A stretch of 64,000 bases of DNA, from the NCBI RefSeq assembly GCF_001753205.1, contig NZ_CP017560.1:2666001-2730000 (forward strand). The letters run 5' to 3'. Of this stretch, positions 46,449 to 55,590 are shown one piece after another (within the stretch, counting starts at the first letter, position 1; every line of letters starts with the position of its first letter). The DNA is from Sporosarcina ureilytica (GTDB lineage: Bacteria; Bacillota; Bacilli; Bacillales_A; Planococcaceae). The notes under the pieces were generated by a model. It was not told the DNA's origin and did no database searches. It saw only the letters and a program-made list of their open reading frames with translations. A program made the translations under genes and the position numbers.

Positions 46449-46500
46449 AAAATAGCTGAGTTATCTTCGTATTGAAGCGGATGAATCTCAGCTATTTTGA
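46449..46500 (+). terminator. Terminator of the yjcGF unit
   Basis: A 12-bp stem AAAATAGCTGAG/CTCAGCTATTTT with a 26-base loop region just after yjcF. Confidence 0.7.
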
Positions 46501-46518
46501 TATACAGGACAATCTACC

Positions 46519-46563
46519 AAAAAAAGAAGCATATAGCATAGTTGGCTATGTGCTTCTTTTTTA
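46519..46563 (-). terminator. Terminator of the 98-aa gene
   Basis: Stem AAGAAGCATATAGC/GCTATGTGCTTCTT with A- and T-tracts on both sides. It can work in both directions. Confidence 0.8.
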
Positions 46564-46566
46564 TTT

Positions 46567-46863
46567 TTAAACATAGGTGTTTATTGCGATGCCTTTTCCG
46601 ATCATAGGAGCATTTGCTGGTAATAAGTTAGCTTGATTTGAGTAAATAGTAGATTGTGAATTTAATGGAGCTAATGAACGCTTTTGTTGCATTTGTTCTT
46701 TAATTACTTGCTGTGAAATGATCGTTCTCTCAAGTACCTGTGAAAAATCAGTATTCATATCTATCCTATGCACACGAGGAATTTCAGCAGTTTCTTCAGA
46801 TGCCATTATCCTGTTCGCATATTGTTGTGATCTAAACGAACTGACTGGCAATATATAGCCCAT
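46567..46863 (-). CDS. Conserved small protein of the spore region, unknown
   Basis: This 98-residue soluble protein begins MGYILPVSSFRSQQYANR and ends with a GKGIAINTYV tail. It is Gln/Ser-rich in the middle and has no Cys or membrane helix. It lies upstream-adjacent to spoVIF on the same strand, at the position where B. subtilis has small yjc genes of unknown role. Ribosome site GGGGGGAA precedes ATG 46863. I do not recognise a domain. Confidence 0.65.
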   Translation of the reverse strand: MGYILPVSSFRSQQYANRIMASEETAEIPRVHRIDMNTDFSQVLERTIISQQVIKEQMQQKRSLAPLNSQSTIYSNQANLLPANAPMIGKGIAINTYV

Positions 46864-46948
46864 TAGCTTCCCCCCTTCACTACGAATCTATTTTACTCTC
46901 AAGTGTAATATACCCTATTCAACCAAAAATCAAACAACTCTTACTAAC

Positions 46949-47200
46949 TTATCTGCCAAGCATATTTTCAATATCGGCAAAATTAAAAGCTTTTCCGTCG
47001 TTCACAATTGAACGAACAAGTTCGTCTTCCATTTGTTGACTAATATCTTTCTTCGCAAGCTTTCCTACATTGCGAATGATTTTTCTTACTTGCCGCTCAT
47101 CTTTGAAATCAGCAAATTGGATAGCGTTTGCTAACGCAAAAACTTCTTCCATCGGAACGCCCGTTTTCGACTCTATTTTCTTGAAAAATGAATCATTCAT
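46949..47200 (-). CDS. spoVIF: Stage VI sporulation protein F
   Basis: This 83-residue protein resembles B. subtilis SpoVIF (YjcC), a mother-cell protein needed for proper late spore coat assembly and GerE function. Conserved stretches are KTGVPMEEVFALANAIQFADFKDE (split across about 12-35) and VRKIIRNVGKLAKK. AGGGGAC precedes ATG 47200. It lies next to a YjcZ-type peptide gene and near cotZ, as in B. subtilis. Mother-cell sigma control is inferred. Confidence 0.85.
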   Translation of the reverse strand: MNDSFFKKIESKTGVPMEEVFALANAIQFADFKDERQVRKIIRNVGKLAKKDISQQMEDELVRSIVNDGKAFNFADIENMLGR

Positions 47201-47215
47201 ACGTAGTCCCCTTTC

Positions 47216-47383
47216 TTATACAAAGCTACAGCCGACAATAATAAGCAGGATGAAGAGAACAACAATTAGAACGAATGCTGAACCGCCATAATAGTTCCCT
47301 TTTCGTTCACGTCCGCAACCATGGCCACCATGACCATGACCGCCTACTCCGTATCCACCCGCGCAAGGATTGTATCCAAACAT
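47216..47383 (-). CDS. YjcZ-family small sporulation protein
   Basis: This 55-residue protein has a Gly/His/Tyr-rich N-terminus (GGYGVGGHGHGGHGCG, about 9-24) followed by a C-terminal membrane helix FVLIVVLFILLIIVG, the hallmark of the YjcZ family. A GGAGGG site precedes ATG 47383. It sits 15 bases upstream of spoVIF on the same strand. The His/Cys-rich head might bind metal. Members are made in the mother cell during sporulation; the exact role is unknown. Confidence 0.88.
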   Translation of the reverse strand: MFGYNPCAGGYGVGGHGHGGHGCGRERKGNYYGGSAFVLIVVLFILLIIVGCSFV

Positions 47384-47488
47384 GAAAATCCCTCCTTCCC
47401 TTCTACATATCGTATGCTAAGAGAAAGAGGAAACCGGGGCAATTGCACAGGTTACTGAAGTTGTTTTTTAAAACCCTTTTTCATTTCT

Positions 47489-47860
47489 TTAATTCTTTCC
47501 TTCTGACTTAAACAGGATTGCAGCTATAAAACCAAACAATATGGCTGCACTAATCCCAGAACTCGTTACTTCAAACATTCCTGTTAAAACTCCGACAAGA
47601 CCATGTTTTTCGGCCTCAGCCATTGCCCCATGAGTTAAAGCATTTCCAAATGAAGTAATAGGGATTGTAGCTCCTGCACCGGCAAAGTCAATAAGCGGCT
47701 CATACCAACCTAGTCCATCTAGAATTGAACCGCTCACAACTAATATACAAAGTGTATGCGCTGGCGTTAATTTTGCTACATCAAATAATAGTTGGCCAAT
47801 TACACAAATTAGCCCTCCGACAACAAATGCTGTAATGAACATTGACATATTATCGTTCAC
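47489..47860 (-). CDS. spoVAE: SpoVAE (SpoVAEb) DPA channel subunit
   Basis: This 123-residue inner-forespore-membrane protein has four hydrophobic helices and the SpoVAC/AE motif PITSFGNALTHGA. It takes part in the SpoVA channel for Ca-dipicolinic acid import during spore formation and release in germination. GTG 47860 directly follows the spoVAD stop codon, and an internal ATG at 47848 is an alternative. It is the last gene of the spoVA cluster. Confidence 0.93.
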   Translation of the reverse strand: MNDNMSMFITAFVVGGLICVIGQLLFDVAKLTPAHTLCILVVSGSILDGLGWYEPLIDFAGAGATIPITSFGNALTHGAMAEAEKHGLVGVLTGMFEVTSSGISAAILFGFIAAILFKSEGKN

Positions 47861-48862
47861 TCATTTCATCGTTAATTCAACTGCATGCGCGATGCATGGA
47901 ATATTTTCACCTTGTTGGTAAGATAATGGCGATAACAATGCCCCTGTAGCAATTAATAATACTTTCTTATACGTACCGGCCATCATTTTCGAATACACTT
48001 CCGTAAAATAAACCGCAGAAGAACAACCCGCACCACTTGCTCCGGACTGAAAGTTTGAATTACCACCGTAAAATTCTGCACCGGCATCTCTAAAATTATC
48101 CGAAACCGTAATTTCCTGCCTTTCGGCTAATGCCTTATATATTTCAAATCCTGTTAAACCAAGATCTCCAGTCATAATCAAATCATAATCATCTTCTTTT
48201 ACCTGATGCCCCTTCAAATGACGTTGCAAAGTATCGATAGCTGCAGGCGCCATTGCCGCTCCCATATTGAGTGGATCAGTCATCCCTAAGTCAATCACTC
48301 TTCCTATCGTCCCTTTTGTAATTGAGGGTAGTCCCGCCTGGTGGGTTGTAATTGCGGCGACTCCGGCTGCTGTGGCAGTCCATTGAGCAGTCTTTGGCTT
48401 TTGTGCCCCATACTCAACTGGGTACCGAAACTGTCGTTCAACAGAATTGTGTTGACTTGCAGCTCCTGCAATTGCATAGGTTGATAAATTGGTATCTGTT
48501 AATAAAGCAGCCATTAACAATGAAGAAACGGAAGTCGCACAGGCTGAAAACAGCCCTAAATATGGAATTTGTAATGAACTTGCACAGAAATTCGAAGGCG
48601 TCATTTGATTGACGAGGTCACCTATTAATAAAAAATCTGCATCACTTGGAACTTTATCAATTTTGCTTAGCGCAATCATACATGCATCTTCAATCATTTT
48701 TGCATGCCCCTGTTCATTCGTCACGAGATTGCTTCGTTCGTCGTCATATATTTTATCAAACATATCGATAAATGGACTTTCTCGTTCCATTGGTCCAACT
48801 GTTACGCCCGTAGCCGCAATCGATGGTTTGGAATTAAATGTTAAAACTCCTTTTACTACCAT
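47861..48862 (-). CDS. spoVAD: SpoVAD DPA-binding protein
   Basis: This 333-residue protein has a thiolase-like fold; SpoVAD binds dipicolinic acid on the forespore membrane. Conserved text includes GVTVGPMERESPFIDMFD, FSACATSVSSLLMA and SGASGAGCSSAVYF. It overlaps spoVAC by seven bases. It has usual family length and no sign of decay. Confidence 0.96.
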   Translation of the reverse strand: MVVKGVLTFNSKPSIAATGVTVGPMERESPFIDMFDKIYDDERSNLVTNEQGHAKMIEDACMIALSKIDKVPSDADFLLIGDLVNQMTPSNFCASSLQIPYLGLFSACATSVSSLLMAALLTDTNLSTYAIAGAASQHNSVERQFRYPVEYGAQKPKTAQWTATAAGVAAITTHQAGLPSITKGTIGRVIDLGMTDPLNMGAAMAPAAIDTLQRHLKGHQVKEDDYDLIMTGDLGLTGFEIYKALAERQEITVSDNFRDAGAEFYGGNSNFQSGASGAGCSSAVYFTEVYSKMMAGTYKKVLLIATGALLSPLSYQQGENIPCIAHAVELTMK

Positions 48863-49311
48863 GATGCTACACCTAGTTTCACAAGAATTGTTTTAATGAG
48901 TGCCACAATAAATGCAGATGCAACGCCAAATAAAATAACGGAACCTGCTAGTTTAAACATGTTACCGCCAACACCAAGCACATATCCTTCGCTTTTATGT
49001 TCAATTGCTGCAGAAATGACGGCGTTTCCAAATCCAGTAATCGGAACAGCTGCTCCTGCTCCTCCAAACTGACCAATTTTTTTGTATTGGCCAAATCCTG
49101 TTAGCAACATCGCAATAAATATCATTGTAGCCACAGTTGGGTTGCTTGAAGTTCGTTCTGTAAAATCAAAATAAGTCATATAAAAAATGGAAATAACTTG
49201 TCCGATTAAACAAATCGTTCCACCTGTAAGGAACGCGGCCACTACATTTCGAAGGATAGGTGTTTTTGGAGAAATTTCTTGTTCTATTTTTGCATACTTT
49301 TTCTCATCCAT
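48856..49311 (-). CDS. spoVAC: SpoVAC channel subunit
   Basis: This 151-residue membrane protein has four or five helices and the motif GGAGAAVPITGFGNAVISAA (about 83-102). SpoVAC is the likely mechanosensitive pore for dipicolinic acid. Its ATG 49311 overlaps the stop of the preceding lipoprotein gene by one base (TAATG), so they form one coupled operon. Confidence 0.95.
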   Translation of the reverse strand: MDEKKYAKIEQEISPKTPILRNVVAAFLTGGTICLIGQVISIFYMTYFDFTERTSSNPTVATMIFIAMLLTGFGQYKKIGQFGGAGAAVPITGFGNAVISAAIEHKSEGYVLGVGGNMFKLAGSVILFGVASAFIVALIKTILVKLGVASW

Positions 49312-49709
49312 TACGTCTCCTCCTTTAATAGAGAAACTAATTTCTTCAACTCTTTCCCTAAGTTCTTATCATCCTTATCTTGAATAAGCTTGGACGTCTT
49401 ATGCACAATTTTATTATCTGCAGACACGATAATATCGAATTCAGGATAAGCTTCTTTTAATTTCTTCTTTAATTCTTTCTCTATTTTTTCTTTATGAAAT
49501 CTAGAAAAAGTTTTTACGGTTACACCCGAAATCATCTCTTCGTCATGAAAAATAATATTTGTACTGACCAAACGATCCTCTTTCGCAAATACTTCCTCTG
49601 CTTCATTAGTATTCACTTCTGAAGCATTGTAAATACGGATCCCATCTTCGCGGGGCGCACAACCGACTAACATGAATATGATTATGAAATACAGGCCGAC
49701 GTTACGGAT
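49311..49709 (-). CDS. YhcN/YlaJ sporulation lipoprotein, ATC start
   Basis: This protein of about 132 residues is of the YhcN/YlaJ sporulation lipoprotein type. A short signal segment (VGLYFIIIFMLVGC) leads to a lipobox Cys at about residue 17, followed by a Lys/Glu-rich domain. The strong ribosome site AAAGGAGGAG (49726-49717) has no ATG, GTG or TTG at a proper distance; the best placed codon is ATC at 49709. An in-frame TTG at 49763 has no ribosome site. It leads the spoVA operon, coupled to spoVAC. Confidence 0.75.
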   Translation of the reverse strand: MRNVGLYFIIIFMLVGCAPREDGIRIYNASEVNTNEAEEVFAKEDRLVSTNIIFHDEEMISGVTVKTFSRFHKEKIEKELKKKLKEAYPEFDIIVSADNKIVHKTSKLIQDKDDKNLGKELKKLVSLLKEET

Positions 49710-49837
49710 TAGAATTCTCCTCCTTTTATAAAAGTATGAGAAAACACAAGTTTTTTTATACAAAACTTAGGAATTCGCCCTATCGCCTAATGGAGAATTA
49801 CATAAGGTATAGAGAAATGAAAGAGGAGGTGGAATGA

Positions 49838-50416
49838 ATGGGATGTGGAAGAGATGATGATTTCAAAAGAGGTTGCCATCACGACAGCTGTATATGTGAA
49901 GTAGTTCGCGCTATTAAACGTATACAAGGTGTCAGGGATAATGATGACTGTGATGACTGCATTACAGACTGTTTCATATCACCACTTGGTGGTCTTGTAA
50001 GTCCATCACGTGGCCGCATTAACACACGGGTCTTCATGCTATTAACAGATGATGGTGATCCATTCAAAGCGATGTTCAAACGTTCTAGAAGAAGAAGAGA
50101 CAGAAGAGATATTCGGGACAGCAGAGACGGTGAACAAGGCAAAGAAAGGCATTGTGATCGTGATAGCTGTTTCTCAGTCTTTTTCCGTGTACAAAATGTT
50201 TTCGACAACTGCTGTGCAACATTACAAGTACTTGAGCCACGTGATGAAAATGGAAGACGCGTCGATATTCTTAAAAATGGCAAAATAGATTTTGACAAAT
50301 TATGTGATGTTGAAGAATTTGAAGCTACTGACTCTTGTATTACAGTTGACTTGAAGTGCTTCTGTGGAGTTCAATGTATTAAAGATGTACACATCGATTG
50401 TGATAGAGACGACTAA
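49838..50416 (+). CDS. cotZ: Spore coat crust protein CotZ/CotY family
   Basis: This 192-residue Cys-rich coat protein is of the CotY/CotZ family that forms the disulfide-linked crust lattice of the spore. About twenty Cys are spread over both halves, for example CHHDSCIC, CDDCITDC and KCFCGVQC. Members usually have about 150-160 residues; here an Arg/Asp-rich segment (about 81-109, with RRRRDRRDIRDSRD) is inserted between the two Cys domains. AGAGGAGG precedes ATG 49838. A strong terminator follows. Confidence 0.92.
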   Translation: MGCGRDDDFKRGCHHDSCICEVVRAIKRIQGVRDNDDCDDCITDCFISPLGGLVSPSRGRINTRVFMLLTDDGDPFKAMFKRSRRRRDRRDIRDSRDGEQGKERHCDRDSCFSVFFRVQNVFDNCCATLQVLEPRDENGRRVDILKNGKIDFDKLCDVEEFEATDSCITVDLKCFCGVQCIKDVHIDCDRDD

Positions 50417-50439
50417 TAAATCAAACCGCAATGCCCTGT

Positions 50440-50475
50440 CTGCCTGATTAGTTTTTACTAGTCGGGCAGTCTTTA
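50440..50475 (+). terminator. Terminator of cotZ
   Basis: A 13-bp stem CTGCCTGATTAGT/ACTAGTCGGGCAG with three wobble pairs, followed by a T-rich tract. Confidence 0.8.
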
Positions 50476-50504
50476 TTCCTTTAGTAATCAATTATTCAAT
50501 CTAA

Positions 50505-50545
50505 CTAAAAAAGACCGAACAGGCTTTTACCTGAACGGTCTTTCT
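50505..50545 (-). terminator. Terminator of the cotO-like gene
   Basis: Stem AAAGACCG-CAGG/CCTG-CGGTCTTT with small internal bulges, and a T-tract on the minus strand. Confidence 0.75.
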
Positions 50546-50548
50546 ACT

Positions 50549-50950
50549 TCAATCCTCTTGAAATGGATGACCTCGCCACAAAATTTCTTCAATCTTGCTA
50601 ATTTCGACAGCGACTTGCTGGTCATCATTCTGGTCGATATCGATAAAAACCTTATCTCCATCAACCTTTGCAATTTTTCCTGATATAGTCTCGTCTTTAA
50701 TAATGAATTTGAGTGGACTATACACTTGGCGTTGAAACCCACTTCTGAGATACATAATTTTATTATATATGGAAGGATTTATCTCTGCGGTAGGCTCAAT
50801 TTTTTCCTGATCAACTTCTTTAAGTTTCCCATGGTCATAATCTTCCTTATTTTGCACAAAAACTGATGTGCTCTCCTCATCCGTGACAGCAACCCTAATG
50901 AATACAGGTGGCCCGGCAACAAACAATAATGGTTCATTTTCTGTAGTCAT
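50549..50950 (-). CDS. CotO-like spore coat protein
   Basis: This 134-residue soluble protein sits next to cotZ, as cotO does in B. subtilis. Its C-terminal half (about 60-130) has the small-barrel pattern of CotO family members: a KIMYLRS helix, then strands ISGKIAKVDGDKVFIDI and VAVEISKIEEILWRG. The N-terminal half is polar and Glu-rich. It is shorter than B. subtilis CotO. The ATG at 50950 is seven bases from GGATG. The family call relies on both context and the C-terminal pattern and is moderate. Confidence 0.6.
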   Translation of the reverse strand: MTTENEPLLFVAGPPVFIRVAVTDEESTSVFVQNKEDYDHGKLKEVDQEKIEPTAEINPSIYNKIMYLRSGFQRQVYSPLKFIIKDETISGKIAKVDGDKVFIDIDQNDDQQVAVEISKIEEILWRGHPFQED

Positions 50951-51013
50951 ACGCACATCCTTTTTATTTTAGTATATGCGATAACTTTATCGTTGTTCAT
51001 AGAACAAAATGAT

Positions 51014-52387
51014 TTAAAGACCACTAATAAATGTAGTTGCTAGACCTAGATATATTAGTGTACTTACTAAGTCATTCAAAGTTGTAATGAATGGACCAGA
51101 TGCAACCGCTGGGTCAATTTTCATTTTATGCATGAATAGCGGAATAAATGAACCCGAGAGTGTTGCTACGAAAATCGAAACAAAAATGGCAGCGCCCACG
51201 AGTAGTCCTAGAAGTAATTCTTGTTTCCAAACAAAAATGAGTCCTATTACAAAAATCGCACAAATAAGCCCTGTTAATAGTCCTGTGCCAGCTTCTCTCA
51301 ATAATAATTTAAACTTACTTTCGTCTTCAATATCACGTGTCGCAATCCCACGCACCGCAACCGCAAGCGCTTGGGTTCCACTATTTCCAGCTGTACCCGC
51401 GATTAAAGGAATAAAGGCGGCTAGCAAAGCAACTTGTGCAATTGTCTCTTCAAAGGCCCCAATTAAATTTGCTGTTAACATTCCGAGTACAAGTAAAATT
51501 AACAGCCATGGCAAACGTTTTTTAGCCGCGGACAACGAGTTCTTATCGAAAGTTGTCATATCCGCTACTGCAGCAAGCTTAGAATAATCATCCGATGCTT
51601 CTTCCTCTAACACGTCAATAATATCATCGACTGTAATGATACCAAGCATATGTTGTTGAAAATCAACAACAGGTACAGCTAAGAAATTATAGTCTTTAAT
51701 TGTGCGTGCTACTTCTTCTTGGTCTTCACTTACGAGTACACTCACGACCCGCTCATTCATAATGGAATGGATAAACGTATCTTCATGCGCAATGATTAAA
51801 TCACGTAAAGATACAACACCTGTTAAACGTTCATCGTCATCCACGACAAAGACATAATAAATCGTCTCCGCCTCAGGTGCAGCGTTTCTTAAAATCGTCA
51901 TTGCTGAACGTACCGTAGAATCTTGAGGAATGACAACGTATTCGGTTGTCATAATAGATCCAGCTGTAAATTCTTCATAATGTAAAAGCGCTTTAATTTC
52001 TGTTGCCGATTCTTTATCCATTAACGTTAAATAACTGACGACTTGCGACTTTTCCAGTTCATTTAAAACGTCTACCGCGTTATCCACGAACATATTCGCA
52101 AACATTTCTGCCGCATAAGTAGCATCCATTTCTTTCAGAAAAACATTATAATCATTATCATCAATTTCACTTAGCTCAAAAATTTCTGCTAGCTCTTTCG
52201 GCGATAAATAATAATACATTTTTTTCCTTTGCTCTGGTTCTACTTTTTTATATAGTGTCGCTCGATCATATGGATGAAGTTGTAAAAAATACTCCCGAAA
52301 ATGCATAATATCGTTCGTTTCCAATGACTTGATTAAACTTTCTTCATCGTAAATAACTTCTTCATTCGTTGGATTTCTTTCTGTCAT
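51014..52387 (-). CDS. mgtE: Magnesium transporter MgtE
   Basis: This 457-residue Mg2+ channel has an MgtE N domain (about 20-125), two CBS domains (about 135-255) that sense cytosolic Mg2+, a connecting helix, and five transmembrane helices (about 285-457) with the pore motif PLIAGTAGNSGTQA. The leader before the ATG is under 70 bases to the next gene, so no Mg-sensing M-box riboswitch is present. It diverges from prpE. Confidence 0.95.
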   Translation of the reverse strand: MTERNPTNEEVIYDEESLIKSLETNDIMHFREYFLQLHPYDRATLYKKVEPEQRKKMYYYLSPKELAEIFELSEIDDNDYNVFLKEMDATYAAEMFANMFVDNAVDVLNELEKSQVVSYLTLMDKESATEIKALLHYEEFTAGSIMTTEYVVIPQDSTVRSAMTILRNAAPEAETIYYVFVVDDDERLTGVVSLRDLIIAHEDTFIHSIMNERVVSVLVSEDQEEVARTIKDYNFLAVPVVDFQQHMLGIITVDDIIDVLEEEASDDYSKLAAVADMTTFDKNSLSAAKKRLPWLLILLVLGMLTANLIGAFEETIAQVALLAAFIPLIAGTAGNSGTQALAVAVRGIATRDIEDESKFKLLLREAGTGLLTGLICAIFVIGLIFVWKQELLLGLLVGAAIFVSIFVATLSGSFIPLFMHKMKIDPAVASGPFITTLNDLVSTLIYLGLATTFISGL

Positions 52388-52464
52388 AACTACACCTTCC
52401 TTTCCGATAAAACAGCAGTCTTAGGATATACTACACATCACACTTACACTAAAGGATGATGAAA

Positions 52465-53205
52465 TTGAAATTCGATATTATAGGTGACATACACGGCTGT
52501 TTTGATGAACTCGTACAACTTTTACAAACACTTGGCTATTCATTAGACACAGGTATTCCGGTTCACCCCGAAGGACGTAAAATTGCATTTGTAGGCGATG
52601 CAATGGATCGAGGTCCAAATTCCTTAAAAACACTCGAACTGATGTATCGACTTCAGGATAAAAGAGAACTTATTTATTCCCCGGGAAATCATTGTAATAA
52701 ATTTTACCGTTTTGCTAAAGGGAATAGCGTTCAGCTCCAACACGGCATCGAAACAACAGTCGCAGAACTTCATGCTTTGCCTAAAGATAAACAAGTGGAT
52801 TTTTTAAATCGTTATCAAAGCTTTTATGAGTCCTTACCATTATATGTCAATTTAAATGAAGGTAACTTGATTATCGCCCATGCCGGAATACGCGAAAACT
52901 TAATCGGTAGTAAAAACCGTAAAAAAATCCGTACCTTTGTATTATATGGCGATATCACGGGCGAACAATTACCAGACGGCCGTCCTGTTCGGAGAGACTG
53001 GGCATTCACATACCGCGGAAAACCGTTTATAGTTTACGGTCATACACCGGTACGGGAAGCTCGTTTTATGAACAATACTGTAAACATCGATACAGGTTGT
53101 GTTTTCGGTGGTAAGTTAACGGCTATTCGGTATCCTGAAATGGAAGTTGTTTCCGTGCCATCTTCTCTTCCTTTCTTATCTGACCGCTTCACTAATTTTC
53201 CATAA
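52465..53205 (+). CDS. prpE: Bis(5'-nucleosyl)-tetraphosphatase PrpE
   Basis: This 246-residue calcineurin-like phosphoesterase hydrolyses diadenosine tetraphosphate and, in B. subtilis, is needed for normal spore germination. Metal motifs are GDIHG (7-11), GDAMDRG (about 46-52; normally GDLVDRG) and GNH (about 75). The start chosen is TTG 52465 (MKFDIIGDIHG), nine bases after AAAGG and matching the family N-terminus; two ATGs just before it overlap the ribosome site. It converges with the pseudouridine synthase gene, overlapping its end by 14 bases. Confidence 0.92.
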   Translation: MKFDIIGDIHGCFDELVQLLQTLGYSLDTGIPVHPEGRKIAFVGDAMDRGPNSLKTLELMYRLQDKRELIYSPGNHCNKFYRFAKGNSVQLQHGIETTVAELHALPKDKQVDFLNRYQSFYESLPLYVNLNEGNLIIAHAGIRENLIGSKNRKKIRTFVLYGDITGEQLPDGRPVRRDWAFTYRGKPFIVYGHTPVREARFMNNTVNIDTGCVFGGKLTAIRYPEMEVVSVPSSLPFLSDRFTNFP

Positions 53206-54106
53206 TAAGTTGTTTCATATCCTTAGGCACTTCACTTACAAACACTTTCTCCTCACCTGACACAGGATGATAGAAAGAAAGAGTTGTACAGTGAAGTGCT
53301 TGACGGGAAATCATATGTTTAGTACCTCCATACAAATCATCGCCAGCTAATGGGTGACCTAACCATTTCATATGGGTTCGTATTTGATGTGTTCTTCCCG
53401 TTTGTAAACGAAGTGCAACATGCGTGAATGGTTCCCCATTTTTTTCAAAGCGGTCAATAACTCGTACATTCGTCCTAGCTTCTTGCCCATCGCCACGAAC
53501 AATTCTTTCAATAATACTTCCTTCTTTTCTACCAATTGGCTCGTTGATTAGAAAATCATTCTTTGCAACATGCCCTTCAACAATCGCTTCATATTCACGC
53601 TTAAATGTCGCATTTATCATCTGTATTCCAAATAAATGATGAATATGGCGATTTTTAGCAATGCATAGGAGTCCCGAAGTATTATGGTCAAGACGCGTAA
53701 CGATATGAACGGTAGAAGGTATCTGTTCCCGCCTAAACTTTCCCGCTACATAGTTTGCCATCGTGCCAAATTGATGGTTTAGAGAAGGGATTGTACTTTT
53801 ACCCGCTGGTTTATCAAGCAGTAAAATCGCCTCGTCTTCATAGACAATGTTCAGTTCTCCCTCTTCTGCAAGTAATCCATCACTTAACTTTTCAGGAGGA
53901 AAAAACACATCGACCTTATCACCAATCGACAAGGGTACCCTTACATCTCGTTCAAATCCGTTAACGAGTAACTGACCACCGTCGTACTTAACGGCGGTCA
54001 GCGTTCTTTTTGAGATGTTTTTTTCAGCAAGAAAATCACGAAGTAACTTTCCATCTTCTTGCACGATAAATTCTAAATGAAACCTTTCCACTTCCACCTT
54101 AACCAT
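53192..54106 (-). CDS. RluA/RluD-family pseudouridine synthase (YjbO)
   Basis: This protein of about 304 residues converts uridine to pseudouridine in rRNA or tRNA. An S4-like RNA-binding domain is at about 15-75, and the catalytic Asp is in TRLDHNTSG (about 143-151; usually HRLD). The start ATG 54106 overlaps nadK by eight bases, suggesting translational coupling; an upstream in-frame extension would lie within nadK. It is orthologous in position to B. subtilis yjbO. Confidence 0.92.
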   Translation of the reverse strand: MVKVEVERFHLEFIVQEDGKLLRDFLAEKNISKRTLTAVKYDGGQLLVNGFERDVRVPLSIGDKVDVFFPPEKLSDGLLAEEGELNIVYEDEAILLLDKPAGKSTIPSLNHQFGTMANYVAGKFRREQIPSTVHIVTRLDHNTSGLLCIAKNRHIHHLFGIQMINATFKREYEAIVEGHVAKNDFLINEPIGRKEGSIIERIVRGDGQEARTNVRVIDRFEKNGEPFTHVALRLQTGRTHQIRTHMKWLGHPLAGDDLYGGTKHMISRQALHCTTLSFYHPVSGEEKVFVSEVPKDMKQLIMEN

Positions 54107-54899
54107 TGTTTTCAATGAACGAATTACGTACTCTTCTCCAAAATGGGAAGGGACGGAATCTTGCAAAACGAACTTTTTCTTTAGAAACCCTGTATTCAAT
54201 CGATTTGACATCTTTATGTAATAATTGCAAATGGTCAATTGTCACCATAAAATCAGGCCCTTTCACCGGTTTCAACACACATTTATGGTGTGCAGGTAAA
54301 ATAAGCGGCGATCCAACCGTGCGAAACACTCGATTATTAATAGAGGCCATTTCAGTTAACTGCATTGTCGGTAAAGAAGGATGTACAATCGCTCCCCCTA
54401 ACGCCTTACTATAAGCCGTCGATCCAGATGGGGTTGACATACATAATCCATCCCCACGAAATCGTTCAAAATGTTTATCGTTTAACTCAACATCCATCAC
54501 AAGTGTCACTTCCGGTGACTTAACCGACGACTCGTTTAATGCTAAATACTGCGAACTCTCTTCTTTTTCACGATAATTAATGGTCACATCAAGCAATGGA
54601 TATTCAATTACATCATATTCTTTTCGAGCCAAAGAAATCACGAGTTTCTCGATTTCTTCTGGTTTCCAATCCGCATAGAAACCTAGATGCCCCGTATGAA
54701 TTCCCACAAAAGCTGTGTCTTCTAAACGGTAACTATATTTATGAAATGCATGCAATAACGTACCATCCCCGCCAATCGACAATACGATATCGGGCTCATC
54801 ATTGTCGTATACAAATCCAAATCCTTTTAAATAATCAATTGCTTCATCCATTAACTGGTTGGATAATTTATCATTCCTAGATTGGATAGAGTACTTCAT
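54099..54899 (-). CDS. nadK: NAD kinase
   Basis: This 266-residue enzyme phosphorylates NAD to NADP using ATP. The GGDGT motif is at about 44-48, the NES motif in LALNESSV near 122 and the sugar-contact TPSGSTAYS near 158. The start ATG 54899 matches the B. subtilis YjbN N-terminus (a GTG one codon earlier is possible). It overlaps the relQ stop region, so relQ, nadK and the pseudouridine synthase are coupled. Confidence 0.96.
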   Translation of the reverse strand: MKYSIQSRNDKLSNQLMDEAIDYLKGFGFVYDNDEPDIVLSIGGDGTLLHAFHKYSYRLEDTAFVGIHTGHLGFYADWKPEEIEKLVISLARKEYDVIEYPLLDVTINYREKEESSQYLALNESSVKSPEVTLVMDVELNDKHFERFRGDGLCMSTPSGSTAYSKALGGAIVHPSLPTMQLTEMASINNRVFRTVGSPLILPAHHKCVLKPVKGPDFMVTIDHLQLLHKDVKSIEYRVSKEKVRFARFRPFPFWRRVRNSFIENNG

Positions 54900-55579
54900 C
54901 ACGCTCGCTCTCCTTTCTGTTGCTTTTTTCCACGCTGCCTTGTAGCTGTCTCTTTATAATCGCTAAAATATTTTTGCGCATCTTGTATTTCATCACGGAT
55001 TAAAGACATTTCCTCATCTAAACGAAAAGCTGCTTCTGCTGCACGTTCAAGTCGCAAACTAATCTCCTCCGGTAACTCACCTTCATATTTATAATTCAAT
55101 GAATGTTCGATGGAAGCCCAGAAATTCATCGCAAGCGTACGTATTTGAATTTCTGCGAGAATTTTTACTTCCCCACGAACGGTTTGAACCGGATAGCTAA
55201 TAATCATGTGATAAGATCGATAACCGCTAGCTTTTCGATTTGATATATAATCCCGCTCCTCAATAATTTCAAGGTCATTGCGTTTACGTAAAATCTCAAC
55301 AACAGCACTTATATCATCAACGAATTGACACATAATTCTTAGCCCTGCAATATCAGGCAGTTCTGCTGCTAACTCTTTGGAAGGGACGAATGGAATATTC
55401 TTTTCCAAGGTTTTATCATAAATACTGGCAAGCGGCTTTACACGCCCTGTTACAAATTCGACCGGCGTGTGTACATCTTCTAAATTATATTGCGAACGAA
55501 TGCCTTTTAACTTTACTTTTAATTCATCCACCGCTTGTTTATACGGCTCAAGAAATAGACTCCACTGGGACAAGTTCAT
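54899..55579 (-). CDS. relQ: Small alarmone synthetase RelQ (YjbM/SasB)
   Basis: This 226-residue single-domain (p)ppGpp synthetase lacks a hydrolase domain. Conserved motifs include [39 protein letters not shown] and [19 protein letters not shown]. It makes alarmones in response to transcriptional induction, for example under cell-wall stress. The C-terminal tail is strongly basic ([13 protein letters not shown]). It lies in the conserved yjbL-relQ-nadK order. Confidence 0.95.
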   Translation of the reverse strand: MNLSQWSLFLEPYKQAVDELKVKLKGIRSQYNLEDVHTPVEFVTGRVKPLASIYDKTLEKNIPFVPSKELAAELPDIAGLRIMCQFVDDISAVVEILRKRNDLEIIEERDYISNRKASGYRSYHMIISYPVQTVRGEVKILAEIQIRTLAMNFWASIEHSLNYKYEGELPEEISLRLERAAEAAFRLDEEMSLIRDEIQDAQKYFSDYKETATRQRGKKQQKGERA

Positions 55580-55590
55580 CCCTCCTCACG

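Noticed and set aside
49879..50298. 139-codon frame antisense to cotZ
   Set aside because: It is a Leu/Ser/Arg-rich shadow of the CotZ frame with no own signals.
51087..51587. 166-codon plus-strand frame inside mgtE
   Set aside because: It is antisense to the conserved transmembrane part of MgtE, and its composition mirrors that gene.
52388..52464. Possible M-box riboswitch before mgtE
   Set aside because: The gap to prpE is under 80 bases, too short for the M-box structure, and none of its conserved segments is present.
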